Assembly (NCBI GenBank): GCA_964604565.1
Contig: CAZRZN010000179.1
Span: 1-8,900, forward strand
Reading direction: 5' to 3'
Length of the DNA: 8,900 nt
Origin: CAZRZN01 sp964604565
GTDB taxonomy: Bacteria > Pseudomonadota > Alphaproteobacteria > Rhodobacterales > Rhodobacteraceae
This document shows, one piece after another, positions 1 to 7,789 of the stretch (its first letter is position 1; each line of letters opens with the position of its first letter). A model generated the notes under the pieces. The model was not told the origin of the DNA and ran no database searches. It saw nothing but the letters and a program-made list of their open reading frames with translations. The position numbers and the translations under genes were made by a program.

Positions 1-343
1 CAAGGGACCAATCTGCGCCGGGCCGCCATTTACCCGTGTCGGGAAAGAACACGTCCGCCGGGGCCGTGCCATTGTCCGTCTCGACGGTGACCGACCGCAC
101 CGCATAGGAAAACCCGCCCTCGTAATAGTCGATGGCGGCGCGGTCCTCTGCACCGATATCGCGCAGCATGAGGCCCTCGGCAGTCCCGCCTTCGCGTTCC
201 ACGATCATCGGAAATGCCTGACCTTCGGCCCAGATCGCCACGTGGCCCGGCAAGCGTGCGGTCTCGACCTCAGGCGTCCGCCCCAGAATCAGCTCCAGCA
301 GGGGCAGATGGCGTAGCGTTCCATAGAAAAACAGGTTCGACAG
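1..343 (-). CDS. trgB: TrgB-type protein, N-terminal gamma-glutamylcyclotransferase-like (AIG2/GGCT) domain, partial
   Basis: The visible 114 codons are the N-terminal part; the gene runs off the left edge. The protein starts with the GGCT-fold signature FFYGTL (residues 5-10) and has the family's acidic motif IDYYEGGFSY at about residues 76-85, whose Glu is the usual catalytic position. Known TrgB proteins of Rhodobacteraceae pair such a domain with a C-terminal NUDIX hydrolase domain, which would lie outside this window; that part is inference. Its job in tellurite resistance is known only genetically. It follows trgA by 4 nt, so the two are surely cotranscribed. The frame is open back to a TGA inside trgA and holds no ATG, GTG or TTG before the FFYGTL motif. 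I place the start at a CTG (341-343), 8 nt after a GGAG. The next ordinary starts would delete the core fold. The identity is fairly sure; the start is less so. Confidence 0.78.
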   Translation of the reverse strand, partial: MSNLFFYGTLRHLPLLELILGRTPEVETARLPGHVAIWAEGQAFPMIVEREGGTAEGLMLRDIGAEDRAAIDYYEGGFSYAVRSVTVETDNGTAPADVFFPDTGKWRPGADWSL

Positions 344-347
344 GGGG

Positions 348-788
348 TCAACTCCAGCGCTTGCCAGCCGCTTCGACGATCAGCGCCGCGGCGATACCGC
401 CGCCAATCGCGGCCAAGACAAGCTGCAAGTTCCACAAGATCATTCCATAGTCGATGGTAATCTCGAAAATCGCCGCGATGGCCTCGAAGGGCGTGTCGTA
501 GCGGCGCGCGAAAGACAGCCGCACCATCTCGTTCGTGGCTTGCACAAGCAGCCCGACGATCAGCAGGACAATCGCACTGGTCACACCGTTGTTGATGGCC
601 GAAGTCATTCCGTCGCCAGAGCGCGGACCCAGAAACAGCCAGCCGACAAGGGCCCCCAAACCCGCGTTGACATAGTTGAAATAGCCGAAATCGACGCTGA
701 ACGGCACAAGGGGTTTGACCATGTCGGAAACGATCCAGCCCAGGGCCGCAAGGCAGACGGCAGCAAAGAGTCTCGCGGCATTGGGCAT
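348..788 (-). CDS. trgA: TrgA family membrane protein (tellurite resistance)
   Basis: This is a 146-residue, very hydrophobic protein with four likely membrane segments at about residues 5-23, 37-53, 64-84 and 119-139. The sequence matches what I know of TrgA, a small inner-membrane protein of Rhodobacteraceae first found in a tellurite-resistance locus of Rhodobacter sphaeroides. The biochemical role is unknown. The ATG lies 5 nt after the stop codon of the Cfa-like gene, with no clear Shine-Dalgarno sequence in between, so translation is probably coupled to the upstream gene. trgB begins 4 nt after the trgA stop. The family assignment is confident because of the sequence and the adjoining trgB; the physiological role in this organism is an inference from the family name. 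Confidence 0.88.
   Translation of the reverse strand: MPNAARLFAAVCLAALGWIVSDMVKPLVPFSVDFGYFNYVNAGLGALVGWLFLGPRSGDGMTSAINNGVTSAIVLLIVGLLVQATNEMVRLSFARRYDTPFEAIAAIFEITIDYGMILWNLQLVLAAIGGGIAAALIVEAAGKRWS
352..355 (-). promoter_or_regulatory. Ribosome binding site supporting a CTG start for trgB
   Basis: Read on the minus strand, GGAG lies in the last codons of trgA, 8 nt before the CTG at 341-343. This normal spacing is the main reason to accept CTG as the initiator. No ATG, GTG or TTG exists in this frame between the in-frame upstream stop and the conserved FFYGTL motif. Confidence 0.5.
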
Positions 789-793
789 GGGGG

Positions 794-1999
794 TCAGGCG
801 GGCTTTGCGATGGTGATCTGTGTCACGTCACAGTTTCCGCTGTGAAATGTCGCGGCGCAAGAGGCAAGGTAGAAATTCCACATGCGCCGGAACCGGTCAT
901 CAAAGCCCAGCGACGCGACCTCGTCCCACCGGGCGTTGAAAGTTTCGTGCCAGCGGCGCAGGGTCTGGCTGTAGCTTTCGCCGAACTCCACGCTGCGCAG
1001 AACCTCAAGACCGGCCCGTTCCACCTCCTCGCGCAGCACGACGGGACTGGGAAGCATCCCGCCGGGAAAGATATACTTCTGAATGAAATCAACGCCCTTT
1101 CGGTAGATTTCCCAGCGCTTGTGCTGCACGGTGATGATCTGCAAGGTGGCCGTCTTGCCGGGTTTGAGGCGCGCCTTCACCGTGTCGAAATAGGTGCCCC
1201 AGTAGCGTTCGCCCACGGCTTCGAACATCTCGATGGAGGCAATACCGTCATAAGTGCCCTTTTCGTCGCGATAATCCTGAAGCTTGAACTCCACCTTGTC
1301 CGAAAGACCCGCCTTTGCGATCCGTTCCTGCGCGTATTTGAATTGTTCCGTGCTGATCGTCAGGCCGGTGACCCGCAGACCCCGTTCCCGTGCCGCATAT
1401 TCCGCGAACCCGCCCCATCCACAGCCGATCTCCAGCACGTGATCGCCGGGTTGGGCGCCCATCTCGTCGATCATCGATGCGTATTTCAGCTCCTGTGCCT
1501 TTTCGAGACTTTCCTGACCCGACGCGAACAGCGCCGATGAATAGGTCATCGTATCGTCCAGCCACAGACCGTAGAACGCATTGCCGAGGTCATAGTGGTG
1601 CGAGATGTTCTTCTTGGCCTGCCTTTTGGAATTTGACTGCAACCAGAAGCGGAATTTTTCAAAGGCCCGCACGATCCCGCCGCCGGGGTAGCCATCGAAC
1701 ATCTCTTCGTTGGCATGAACGAGGTCCAGAAAGGCCATCAGGTCCGGCGTCGACCACCACTGATCAAGATAGGCCTCGCAGAACCCCAGATCGCCTTCGC
1801 GGATCAGCCGGGCAAAGATTTCGTCGTTGTGCAGATGCAACTCCGCCACGGGCCCCGGTTCCCGGCCCTCGGCACGAAAGACCCGACCATCGGCAAGGAC
1901 AAAGTCCAGTCTTCCGTGCCCCATGTCGCGAGTCACATCGAAGACGCGAGAGAAGTATCGAGGGAGGTCGGACTGACCGTGAGTGTCTGTCAGGGGCAT
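794..1999 (-). CDS. cfa: Cyclopropane-fatty-acyl-phospholipid synthase family, SAM-dependent lipid methyltransferase
   Basis: The 401-residue protein should transfer a methyl group from S-adenosylmethionine to a double bond of an unsaturated phospholipid acyl chain at the membrane. An N-terminal domain (about 1-125) precedes the methyltransferase domain. Visible motifs are HHYDLGN (134-140), the SAM loop VLEIGCGWGG (188-197), MFEAVG with Glu260, FIQKYIFPGG (305-314) and GESYSQTLRRW with Tyr343. Compared from memory with E. coli Cfa, the active-site Cys139 is Ser here (YSSALF, 153-158) and His266 is Gln287. Both belong to the bicarbonate site, so the product could be a methyl- or methylene-branched chain and not a cyclopropane, as for the UfaM methylase of furan fatty acid synthesis. 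It is the first gene of the cfa-trgA-trgB operon. The ATG has only a weak purine-rich upstream sequence. The family is certain; the exact product is open. Confidence 0.9.
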   Translation of the reverse strand: MPLTDTHGQSDLPRYFSRVFDVTRDMGHGRLDFVLADGRVFRAEGREPGPVAELHLHNDEIFARLIREGDLGFCEAYLDQWWSTPDLMAFLDLVHANEEMFDGYPGGGIVRAFEKFRFWLQSNSKRQAKKNISHHYDLGNAFYGLWLDDTMTYSSALFASGQESLEKAQELKYASMIDEMGAQPGDHVLEIGCGWGGFAEYAARERGLRVTGLTISTEQFKYAQERIAKAGLSDKVEFKLQDYRDEKGTYDGIASIEMFEAVGERYWGTYFDTVKARLKPGKTATLQIITVQHKRWEIYRKGVDFIQKYIFPGGMLPSPVVLREEVERAGLEVLRSVEFGESYSQTLRRWHETFNARWDEVASLGFDDRFRRMWNFYLASCAATFHSGNCDVTQITIAKPA

Positions 2000-2031
2000 C
2001 GGGCGCTTTCAAACTGTCAACATATAGCGGA

Positions 2032-2059
2032 ATTGTATGGCCCGAACCCCAAGTGACAA
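2032..2059 (-). promoter_or_regulatory. Probable promoter of the cfa-trgA-trgB operon
   Basis: On the minus strand, TTGTCA (2054-2059) and TACAAT (2032-2037) are 16 nt apart, each one mismatch from the housekeeping sigma consensus. Transcription would start near 2025, giving a leader of about 25 nt before the ATG at 1999. The same stretch contains CTTG and CCATA elements 14 nt apart, reminiscent of heat-shock sigma (RpoH) promoters in this group, so stress control is possible. I saw no TGATCC element of the ECF11 (RpoE/ChrR) type here. Confidence 0.55.
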
Positions 2060-2132
2060 GGATTTGTTCTTTGGATTCTCGCCAACATGGTGTTTTCTGG
2101 TGTCAGTCTGGGGCGATACGTTCCCTTTCAAC

Positions 2133-2137
2133 GGGAG
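2133..2137 (+). promoter_or_regulatory. Ribosome binding site fixing the lipoprotein start
   Basis: GGGAG lies 7 nt before the ATG at 2145. It selects this start over an in-frame ATG at 2037, which would add 36 residues in front of the signal peptide and which overlaps the cfa promoter. Confidence 0.75.
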
Positions 2138-2144
2138 AAGACAG

Positions 2145-2561
2145 ATGAAAAAGCAATTCTTGGTGGTTTGCCTTGTGGTCCTGGCAACCTCTGGGTGTGG
2201 AAAGGTGATGTCCTTCGTTGGGCTGGAACGTGGTGAAACGCGAACACCGCAGGCGGCGCCCGCGACGGCCACGATGAGCCTGTCCGAACCGGTCCGCGTC
2301 GTCCAGCCGACCCCTCGGCCCATGGCCGGCAGCACGTGGGAACGGAACGTGGCGCGCGACATTCCCTATTACAACATGTCGGCCCTGCCCATCCTCGTCT
2401 ACAGCGATGCGGAGTTCACGCAAAAGGTCGGCACCCTCGCACCCGGCGAAGGCGGCTACATCGAGACCTGTTCCGATGCCGAGGCGGTCTGCAAGATCTC
2501 CTACGCCAGCGCGTCGACCGGCTGGATCAAGATGGACCGCATGGGTGGCCTCGCCAACTGA
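2145..2561 (+). CDS. Small SH3-like domain lipoprotein
   Basis: The 138-residue protein begins with a short basic stretch (MKK), a hydrophobic core and the lipobox-like TSGC with Cys18, so it is probably a lipidated, exported protein. Residue 19 is Gly and not Asp, which would allow passage to the outer membrane. A low-complexity linker rich in Pro and Ala (about 30-62) leads to a C-terminal domain (about 72-138) that resembles bacterial SH3-like domains: short beta strands such as LPILVYSD, KVGTLAPGEGGYIE and STGWIKMDRM. Cys109 and Cys116 could form a disulfide in the periplasm. Function is unknown; such domains often bind peptide or wall material. It is the only plus-strand gene, is divergent from the cfa operon across 145 nt, and converges on the photolyase gene 6 nt away. 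I see no convincing promoter or terminator for it. Confidence 0.82.
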   Translation: MKKQFLVVCLVVLATSGCGKVMSFVGLERGETRTPQAAPATATMSLSEPVRVVQPTPRPMAGSTWERNVARDIPYYNMSALPILVYSDAEFTQKVGTLAPGEGGYIETCSDAEAVCKISYASASTGWIKMDRMGGLAN

Positions 2562-2567
2562 GGCGGG

Positions 2568-3989
2568 TCAGAAGTCGCGATTCTGATAGGCTGCAAGCGC
2601 CCGCTTGCGCCCCTCATCCGTGCCGACGATCGGCTCGGGATACGTGTCGTCCGGCTTGATCGTCCAGCTTCTGGGAATGGCCTCGAAATAGCTGAGCGCC
2701 TCATCTGACGGAGTCTTGCGCCCCTCCGCGATCCATCGGTCGACATATTGCCGCTTGGCGTCGAACTTTTCGCGCTGCGTGACCGGGTTGAAGACCCGGA
2801 AATAGGGTGTGGCATCGGGACCGGACCCTGCCGCCCATTGCCAGCCCATCGCGTTCGACGCCGGATCCCAGTCGATCAGACAGTCCTCGAACCAGCGCAT
2901 CCCGATCTTCCAATGCGTCATCAGATGCTTTGTCAGGTAGGACGCGGTGATCATCCGCGCCCGGTTGTGCATCCGGCCCGTCACATACATTTCGCGCATC
3001 CCGGCATCGACAAACCGGATGCCGGTGCGCCCCTGTTTCCAGGCGACCGCGTCGGTGGAATCCTCGTCGGTCTTCCAGGGAAAGGCATCCCATTCCGGAC
3101 GCCAGTTTCCGTCCAGCAGATGCGGCGTATGCCACATCAGGTGATAGGCGAATTCGCGCCAGACAAGCTCCTTGAGAAAAGTCTCTGCGCCGGGTTTGCC
3201 GTCCTCCATCGCGCGGCGGCCCGCCTGCCAGCATTGCGCCGGAGTGATCTCCCCCAAGCTGAGGTTCTCGCTCAGGCCGGAGGTGCCGTCGGTCCAGGGC
3301 AGGTCGCGCGTGTCGTCGTAGCGGGCGACCTTGTCCTCGATGAATTCCGACAGACGATCCTGTGCGGCCTCCTCGCCCAACCGAACCCAGGGCCGCACCA
3401 CATGGACACCGCGCCCCATTGCGCGGCCCAGCGACCAATCGGCCAAGGTATCGCTGGCGGGCCAGCGTTCTGGTGCCTTCAATCGTTTCGGCGCCTCCAG
3501 CGGGCTGGCCACGTCACGCCCGCGCACCGCTTTCCAGAAGGGCGTGTAGACCTTGTAAAAGCCGCCGGTCTTGGTCTCCACCTCCCAAGGTTCGAACATG
3601 ACATGGCCCGCGTGACTCTCGGCCGTCAGGCCTGCGTCCTTCAGCGCCGCTTTTAAGTCAGTGTCGCGCGCCACGCTGTCCGGGTCATAGGCGCGCATCC
3701 AGTGAACGGCCCCTGCCCCGGTTTCCTTGGCCAGAGCCTTCAGCACCGCGTCCGCCCGTCCCGCACGAAAGGTCAACCGGGATCCGATCGCCTCAAGCCG
3801 TTCGGCAAGATGGCCGATCCCCAGACCCCAGCGCCATTTCGGCGCGGCGCCCAAAGCGTCAACCAACTCGTCACGGATCACGACAGGGATGACCGGACGG
3901 CCGCTGCGGGCCGCGGCGCTTAGCGCAGGGTGATCGGACAGGCGCAAGTCACGGCGGAACCACAGGATAATCGGGGAGGTATCGGACAC
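2568..3989 (-). CDS. phrB: Deoxyribodipyrimidine photolyase (class I cryptochrome/photolyase family)
   Basis: This 473-residue flavoprotein should repair UV-induced cyclobutane pyrimidine dimers in DNA using blue light. The N-terminal Rossmann-like antenna domain opens with IILWFRRDLRLSDHPAL (7-23). The C-terminal FAD domain shows ELVWREF (274-280), GRMHNRARMITASYL (338-352), LIDWDPASNAMGWQWAAGSG (371-390) and PYFRVFNP (395-402). From comparison with E. coli PhrB by memory, dimer contacts Glu274 and Trp277 are kept, the FAD-contacting Asn is Asn379, and the electron-transfer tryptophans correspond to Trp383, Trp360 and probably Trp305. The length equals that of E. coli PhrB. The start is GTG, 5 nt after a GGAG. 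The upstream neighbour is a PLP enzyme on the same strand, 66 nt away, with a hairpin in the gap. A cryptochrome with a signalling role is less likely given these repair residues. Confidence 0.95.
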   Translation of the reverse strand: MSDTSPIILWFRRDLRLSDHPALSAAARSGRPVIPVVIRDELVDALGAAPKWRWGLGIGHLAERLEAIGSRLTFRAGRADAVLKALAKETGAGAVHWMRAYDPDSVARDTDLKAALKDAGLTAESHAGHVMFEPWEVETKTGGFYKVYTPFWKAVRGRDVASPLEAPKRLKAPERWPASDTLADWSLGRAMGRGVHVVRPWVRLGEEAAQDRLSEFIEDKVARYDDTRDLPWTDGTSGLSENLSLGEITPAQCWQAGRRAMEDGKPGAETFLKELVWREFAYHLMWHTPHLLDGNWRPEWDAFPWKTDEDSTDAVAWKQGRTGIRFVDAGMREMYVTGRMHNRARMITASYLTKHLMTHWKIGMRWFEDCLIDWDPASNAMGWQWAAGSGPDATPYFRVFNPVTQREKFDAKRQYVDRWIAEGRKTPSDEALSYFEAIPRSWTIKPDDTYPEPIVGTDEGRKRALAAYQNRDF

Positions 3990-4009
3990 GGCAGCTCCAA
4001 CTCTGTTAC

Positions 4010-4048
4010 GGGGCTGTCAAATAGCCCGTCGGCCTGCGGGACAACCCC
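4010..4048 (-). other. Inverted repeat between the PLP enzyme and photolyase genes (terminator or leader hairpin)
   Basis: Arms at 4010-4018 and 4040-4048 form nine pairs in RNA read on the minus strand, one of them a G-U wobble, around a 21-nt loop that can hold a further 3-bp stem (4026-4028 with 4037-4039). The structure starts 8 nt after the stop codon of the PLP enzyme gene and ends 20 nt before the photolyase GTG. No run of U follows, so it is not a classic intrinsic terminator. It may be a weak terminator, a transcript-stabilising 3' end or a leader structure. Confidence 0.4.
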
Positions 4049-4055
4049 TCGGCGG

Positions 4056-5255
4056 TCACAGCACCGCGTCCAATGCGTCGATGGCCCGCGCGATCTCCGC
4101 CTCGCTGGTGTAATGCACGAAGGACAGCCGAAGCACACCGCGTGCCGGATCGACCCCCATGGCTTGCAGCGGGCGCACCGCGTAGAAATCGCCCCCATCG
4201 GCCATGATACCGTGGTCGGCCAATTGCTCTGCCACCTGACGGCCCGGCCGGGTCAGCGCCAAGGCCACCGTGGGTGCCCGGTCCACCGCCTCCACCGGTC
4301 CCAGCAATCGCACCGCGTTGCGGCCCGTGACGGCATCCAGCAGCGGTTGCAGCAGCTTGATCTCATGGGCGCGCATCAGGTCATGCACGTCGTGCGGGGC
4401 ACAGCCGTGATGGGCCGCCAACGCATCGACATAATCGACCATACCCGCACAGGCCGCGATCTGCGCATGATCCGGCCCGGCCGGCGTAAAGCGTTTCGTC
4501 AGCGTCCCCCCGTTGAAGGCATGGCCCTGGTTCGGCAGCGCCTCGGCCAGCGCGCGGCGGACCACCATGATGCCCTGATGCGGGCCATAGGTCTTGTAGC
4601 TGGAAAACAGATAGATGTCGGCGCCCATCTCCCCCACGTTGGGAAAGCCGTGCGGCGCGTAACTGACCCCGTCGACGCAGACAAAGGCCCCCGCCGCATG
4701 GGCCAGCGCGGTGATCTCGACCACCGGATTGATCTCTCCGACGACATTAGAGCAATGCGGGAAACAGACCAGGCGCACCCTTTCATCCAGCAGCGGCTCA
4801 AGATCCTCCGGGTTCAGATGGCCCGTTTCCGGGTCGATCTTCCATTCGCGGATCTCAATTCCCTCGGCGTCCAGCCGCCGCCAGGGGCCGGAATTTGCCT
4901 CGTGATCCTGGTTCGTGACGATGATCGCCTCTCCCGGTTCCATGAACTGCGCAAAGGCGCGCGCCAGCACATAGGTGTTCTGCGTGGTCGACGGACCAAA
5001 GCTCAGCTCATCCGTCGCCACGCCCAGCAGCGCGGACAGACGGGAGCGCGCCTCGTCCATCTCGGCCCCGCCAGCGGTGCTGGCCGCGGACGGGCCGTAG
5101 GGCTGCATCTTGCGTTCGCGGTAGAACCGCGTCAGCCGGTCGATCACCGGGGTGCAGGTATAAGACCCGCCCGCATTCTCGAAAAACGCCTGACCCTGCA
5201 ACGACGGTTCGGCAAAGGCGGGGAACTGCGCCCGCACGAAATCGATGTCCAGCAT
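4056..5255 (-). CDS. Cysteine desulfurase-like class V aminotransferase family protein (VC1184 subfamily type)
   Basis: The 399-residue protein is a fold-type I pyridoxal-phosphate enzyme. Visible are a phosphate-binding stretch GPSTTQNTY (87-95), the ring-stacking His118 in DHEANSG, Asp195 in CVDGVSYAPHG, and Lys221 in SSYKTYGPHQG as the Schiff-base lysine. The loop that carries the catalytic Cys in IscS/SufS reads ADGGDFYAVRP (352-362), with no cysteine, and the Gln after the PLP Asp is replaced. Sulfur transfer from cysteine by the usual route is therefore unlikely. It resembles the TIGR01976 (VC1184) group, whose substrate I do not know; other class V reactions (aminotransfer, lyase) are open. 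The start ATG has GGGGAG 4 nt upstream; an in-frame TTG at 5267 lies upstream of that ribosome site and is rejected. It follows a terminator and probably has its own promoter. Confidence 0.85.
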   Translation of the reverse strand: MLDIDFVRAQFPAFAEPSLQGQAFFENAGGSYTCTPVIDRLTRFYRERKMQPYGPSAASTAGGAEMDEARSRLSALLGVATDELSFGPSTTQNTYVLARAFAQFMEPGEAIIVTNQDHEANSGPWRRLDAEGIEIREWKIDPETGHLNPEDLEPLLDERVRLVCFPHCSNVVGEINPVVEITALAHAAGAFVCVDGVSYAPHGFPNVGEMGADIYLFSSYKTYGPHQGIMVVRRALAEALPNQGHAFNGGTLTKRFTPAGPDHAQIAACAGMVDYVDALAAHHGCAPHDVHDLMRAHEIKLLQPLLDAVTGRNAVRLLGPVEAVDRAPTVALALTRPGRQVAEQLADHGIMADGGDFYAVRPLQAMGVDPARGVLRLSFVHYTSEAEIARAIDALDAVL

Positions 5256-5281
5256 GTGTCTCCCCAATCTGCGCGCTGATC

Positions 5282-5310
5282 ACATGACGGCGGGGGCCAT
5301 CCCTCGTCAA
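5282..5310 (-). promoter_or_regulatory. Possible promoter of the PLP enzyme gene
   Basis: TTGACG at 5305-5310 on the minus strand is one mismatch from the -35 consensus and sits 50 nt before the start codon, just beyond the terminator of the upstream transporter gene. The -10 at 17-nt spacing (TCATGT, 5282-5287) is poor, so this is only a candidate. Confidence 0.28.
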
Positions 5311-5333
5311 CCCTGGCAAGCGATGTGCAAACG

Positions 5334-5362
5334 AAAAAGGCCGCGGCAGTGCCGCGGCCTTT
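5334..5362 (-). terminator. Rho-independent terminator of the usp-BCCT unit
   Basis: A perfect 9-bp GC-rich stem (5339-5347 with 5351-5359) with a 3-nt loop is flanked by A residues on one side and T on the other, extending the stem. Read on the minus strand, a run of five U (5334-5338) follows. It lies 21 nt after the BCCT stop codon. The plus-strand reading has only three U, so it is mainly a minus-strand terminator. Confidence 0.92.
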
Positions 5363-5382
5363 CCCCTGTTTCGTCAGCGCGA

Positions 5383-7038
<1,656 letters not shown>

Positions 7039-7090
7039 TCCTGACCCCCTGTTTTGTTTGCTTTTTCACGGCTTGCCGATGCCCGCTCGC

Positions 7091-7507
7091 TCACGCGCGC
7101 ACCACCAGAACCGAGACTTTGGAATGTTCCGCGAGATTGCCACCATTCGACGGCCAGATGTAATCGACCGCATCTGGCACATGGCTTTGCATTACCACCA
7201 TATCGGCGCTTGTATCGGTCACCGCCTTCATGAGGGCATCGTCGACGTCGGTCGTCGGATCGTGGGAGACCACGGGATGCGCCTCTGTTTCGATCCCGTG
7301 CAACTTGGCCTGCTCTTCTGCAAAGGCGGACAGCTTTTGCCCGTATTCCTTCGGATTATGCGCAACCTTGGAGGGTGTCGCGGCGGTCACCCCCACGTAC
7401 ACTGTCTTGGCACTCCAATGACCGGCGAGATCGGCAGCACATTTCAAGGCACGTTCGAGTCTCTCGATATGCGCCAGATCGACCGGCACCATAATGCGTT
7501 TGAACAC
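7091..7507 (-). CDS. Universal stress protein (UspA superfamily, UspF/UspG-like)
   Basis: This 138-residue soluble protein has the single-domain Usp fold: MFKRIMVPVDL at the start, a middle alpha/beta region, ADMVVMQSHVPDAVDYI (101-117) and SVLVVR (132-137) at the end. The C-terminal nucleotide loop, usually G-S in UspF/G-like members, reads PSNGG (119-123), so ATP binding may be altered. The start chosen is the GTG at 7505-7507, directly before the conserved FKRIMVPVD and after the purine-rich sequence GGGGAAAGGGA; an upstream ATG at 7553-7555 would add 16 polar residues atypical of the family. It precedes the BCCT gene by 52 nt, without a terminator between, so both are probably cotranscribed. 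The 282-nt gap upstream holds the terminator of the preceding unit; I could not identify a convincing promoter or FNR-type site in it. The cellular role of the protein is unknown. Confidence 0.88.
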   Translation of the reverse strand: MFKRIMVPVDLAHIERLERALKCAADLAGHWSAKTVYVGVTAATPSKVAHNPKEYGQKLSAFAEEQAKLHGIETEAHPVVSHDPTTDVDDALMKAVTDTSADMVVMQSHVPDAVDYIWPSNGGNLAEHSKVSVLVVRA

Positions 7508-7705
7508 GTCCCTTTCCCCTTTCCTTGGTTTTATTGCCGGATTTCGCGGATCCACGGACCCGATTTTTCCGGCGGTCTTTCATGCGGACCGCTTGTTCGG
7601 CGACCCAACTGCCCAAGTTTTACTCCAAAGCCGCCTGAAACACAATTTGGCGCGCGGGACAAAAGACGATTTGCGACACCGGATTACCGATAAGGGTCTG
7701 GCATG

Positions 7706-7743
7706 AAAAGAAAACCCCGGCCGCCAAAAACGACGCCCGGGGT
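7706..7743 (-). terminator. Rho-independent terminator of the acuI-HIT unit
   Basis: Arms ACCCCGG (7714-7720) and CCGGGGT (7737-7743) form a 7-bp GC-rich stem around a 16-nt loop. Read on the minus strand the stem is followed by TTTTCTTTT (7706-7714, its first T shared with the stem). It begins 46 nt after the stop codon of the HIT gene. Confidence 0.88.
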
Positions 7744-7789
7744 CTGGAATGCGGCATTATCCGCATTATTGCGGCGCACGCCCGTTTGA

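Noticed and set aside
2015..2020. A perfect TTGACA on the minus strand upstream of cfa
   Set aside because: It lies only 15 nt before the cfa start codon, so no -10 element and leader would fit; the pair at 2032-2059 is better placed.
2037..2144. An upstream in-frame ATG that would extend the SH3 lipoprotein by 36 residues
   Set aside because: The extension would bury the lipoprotein signal peptide, and the ribosome site at 2133-2137 points to 2145.
1390..2148. A plus-strand frame of 252 codons opposite the Cfa-like gene
   Set aside because: Its product is mostly Arg, Ser and Pro with no domain, and it runs antisense across conserved Cfa motifs and the cfa promoter.
2548..2564. A 5-bp inverted repeat between the convergent lipoprotein and photolyase genes
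   Set aside because: The stem is short, lies mainly inside the coding end and has no T run on either side; I do not call it a terminator.
2748..3656. A plus-strand frame of 302 codons opposite the photolyase gene
   Set aside because: It is the antisense shadow of a conserved photolyase and shows no family features of its own.
3930..5279. A plus-strand frame open for about 449 codons opposite the PLP enzyme gene
   Set aside because: It is antisense to a gene with clear catalytic motifs, its translation is rich in Arg, His and Gln with no recognisable domain, and long antisense open frames are common in GC-rich DNA.
7069..7078. A small palindrome in the usp-BCCT gap
   Set aside because: It is only 4 bp with a 2-nt loop and is followed by A residues in the transcript, so it is not a terminator.
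7508..7705. Possible promoter or FNR-type site upstream of the universal stress protein gene
   Set aside because: Several TTG-containing hexamers occur but none has a matching -10 at usable spacing, and no TTGAT/ATCAA dyad is present.
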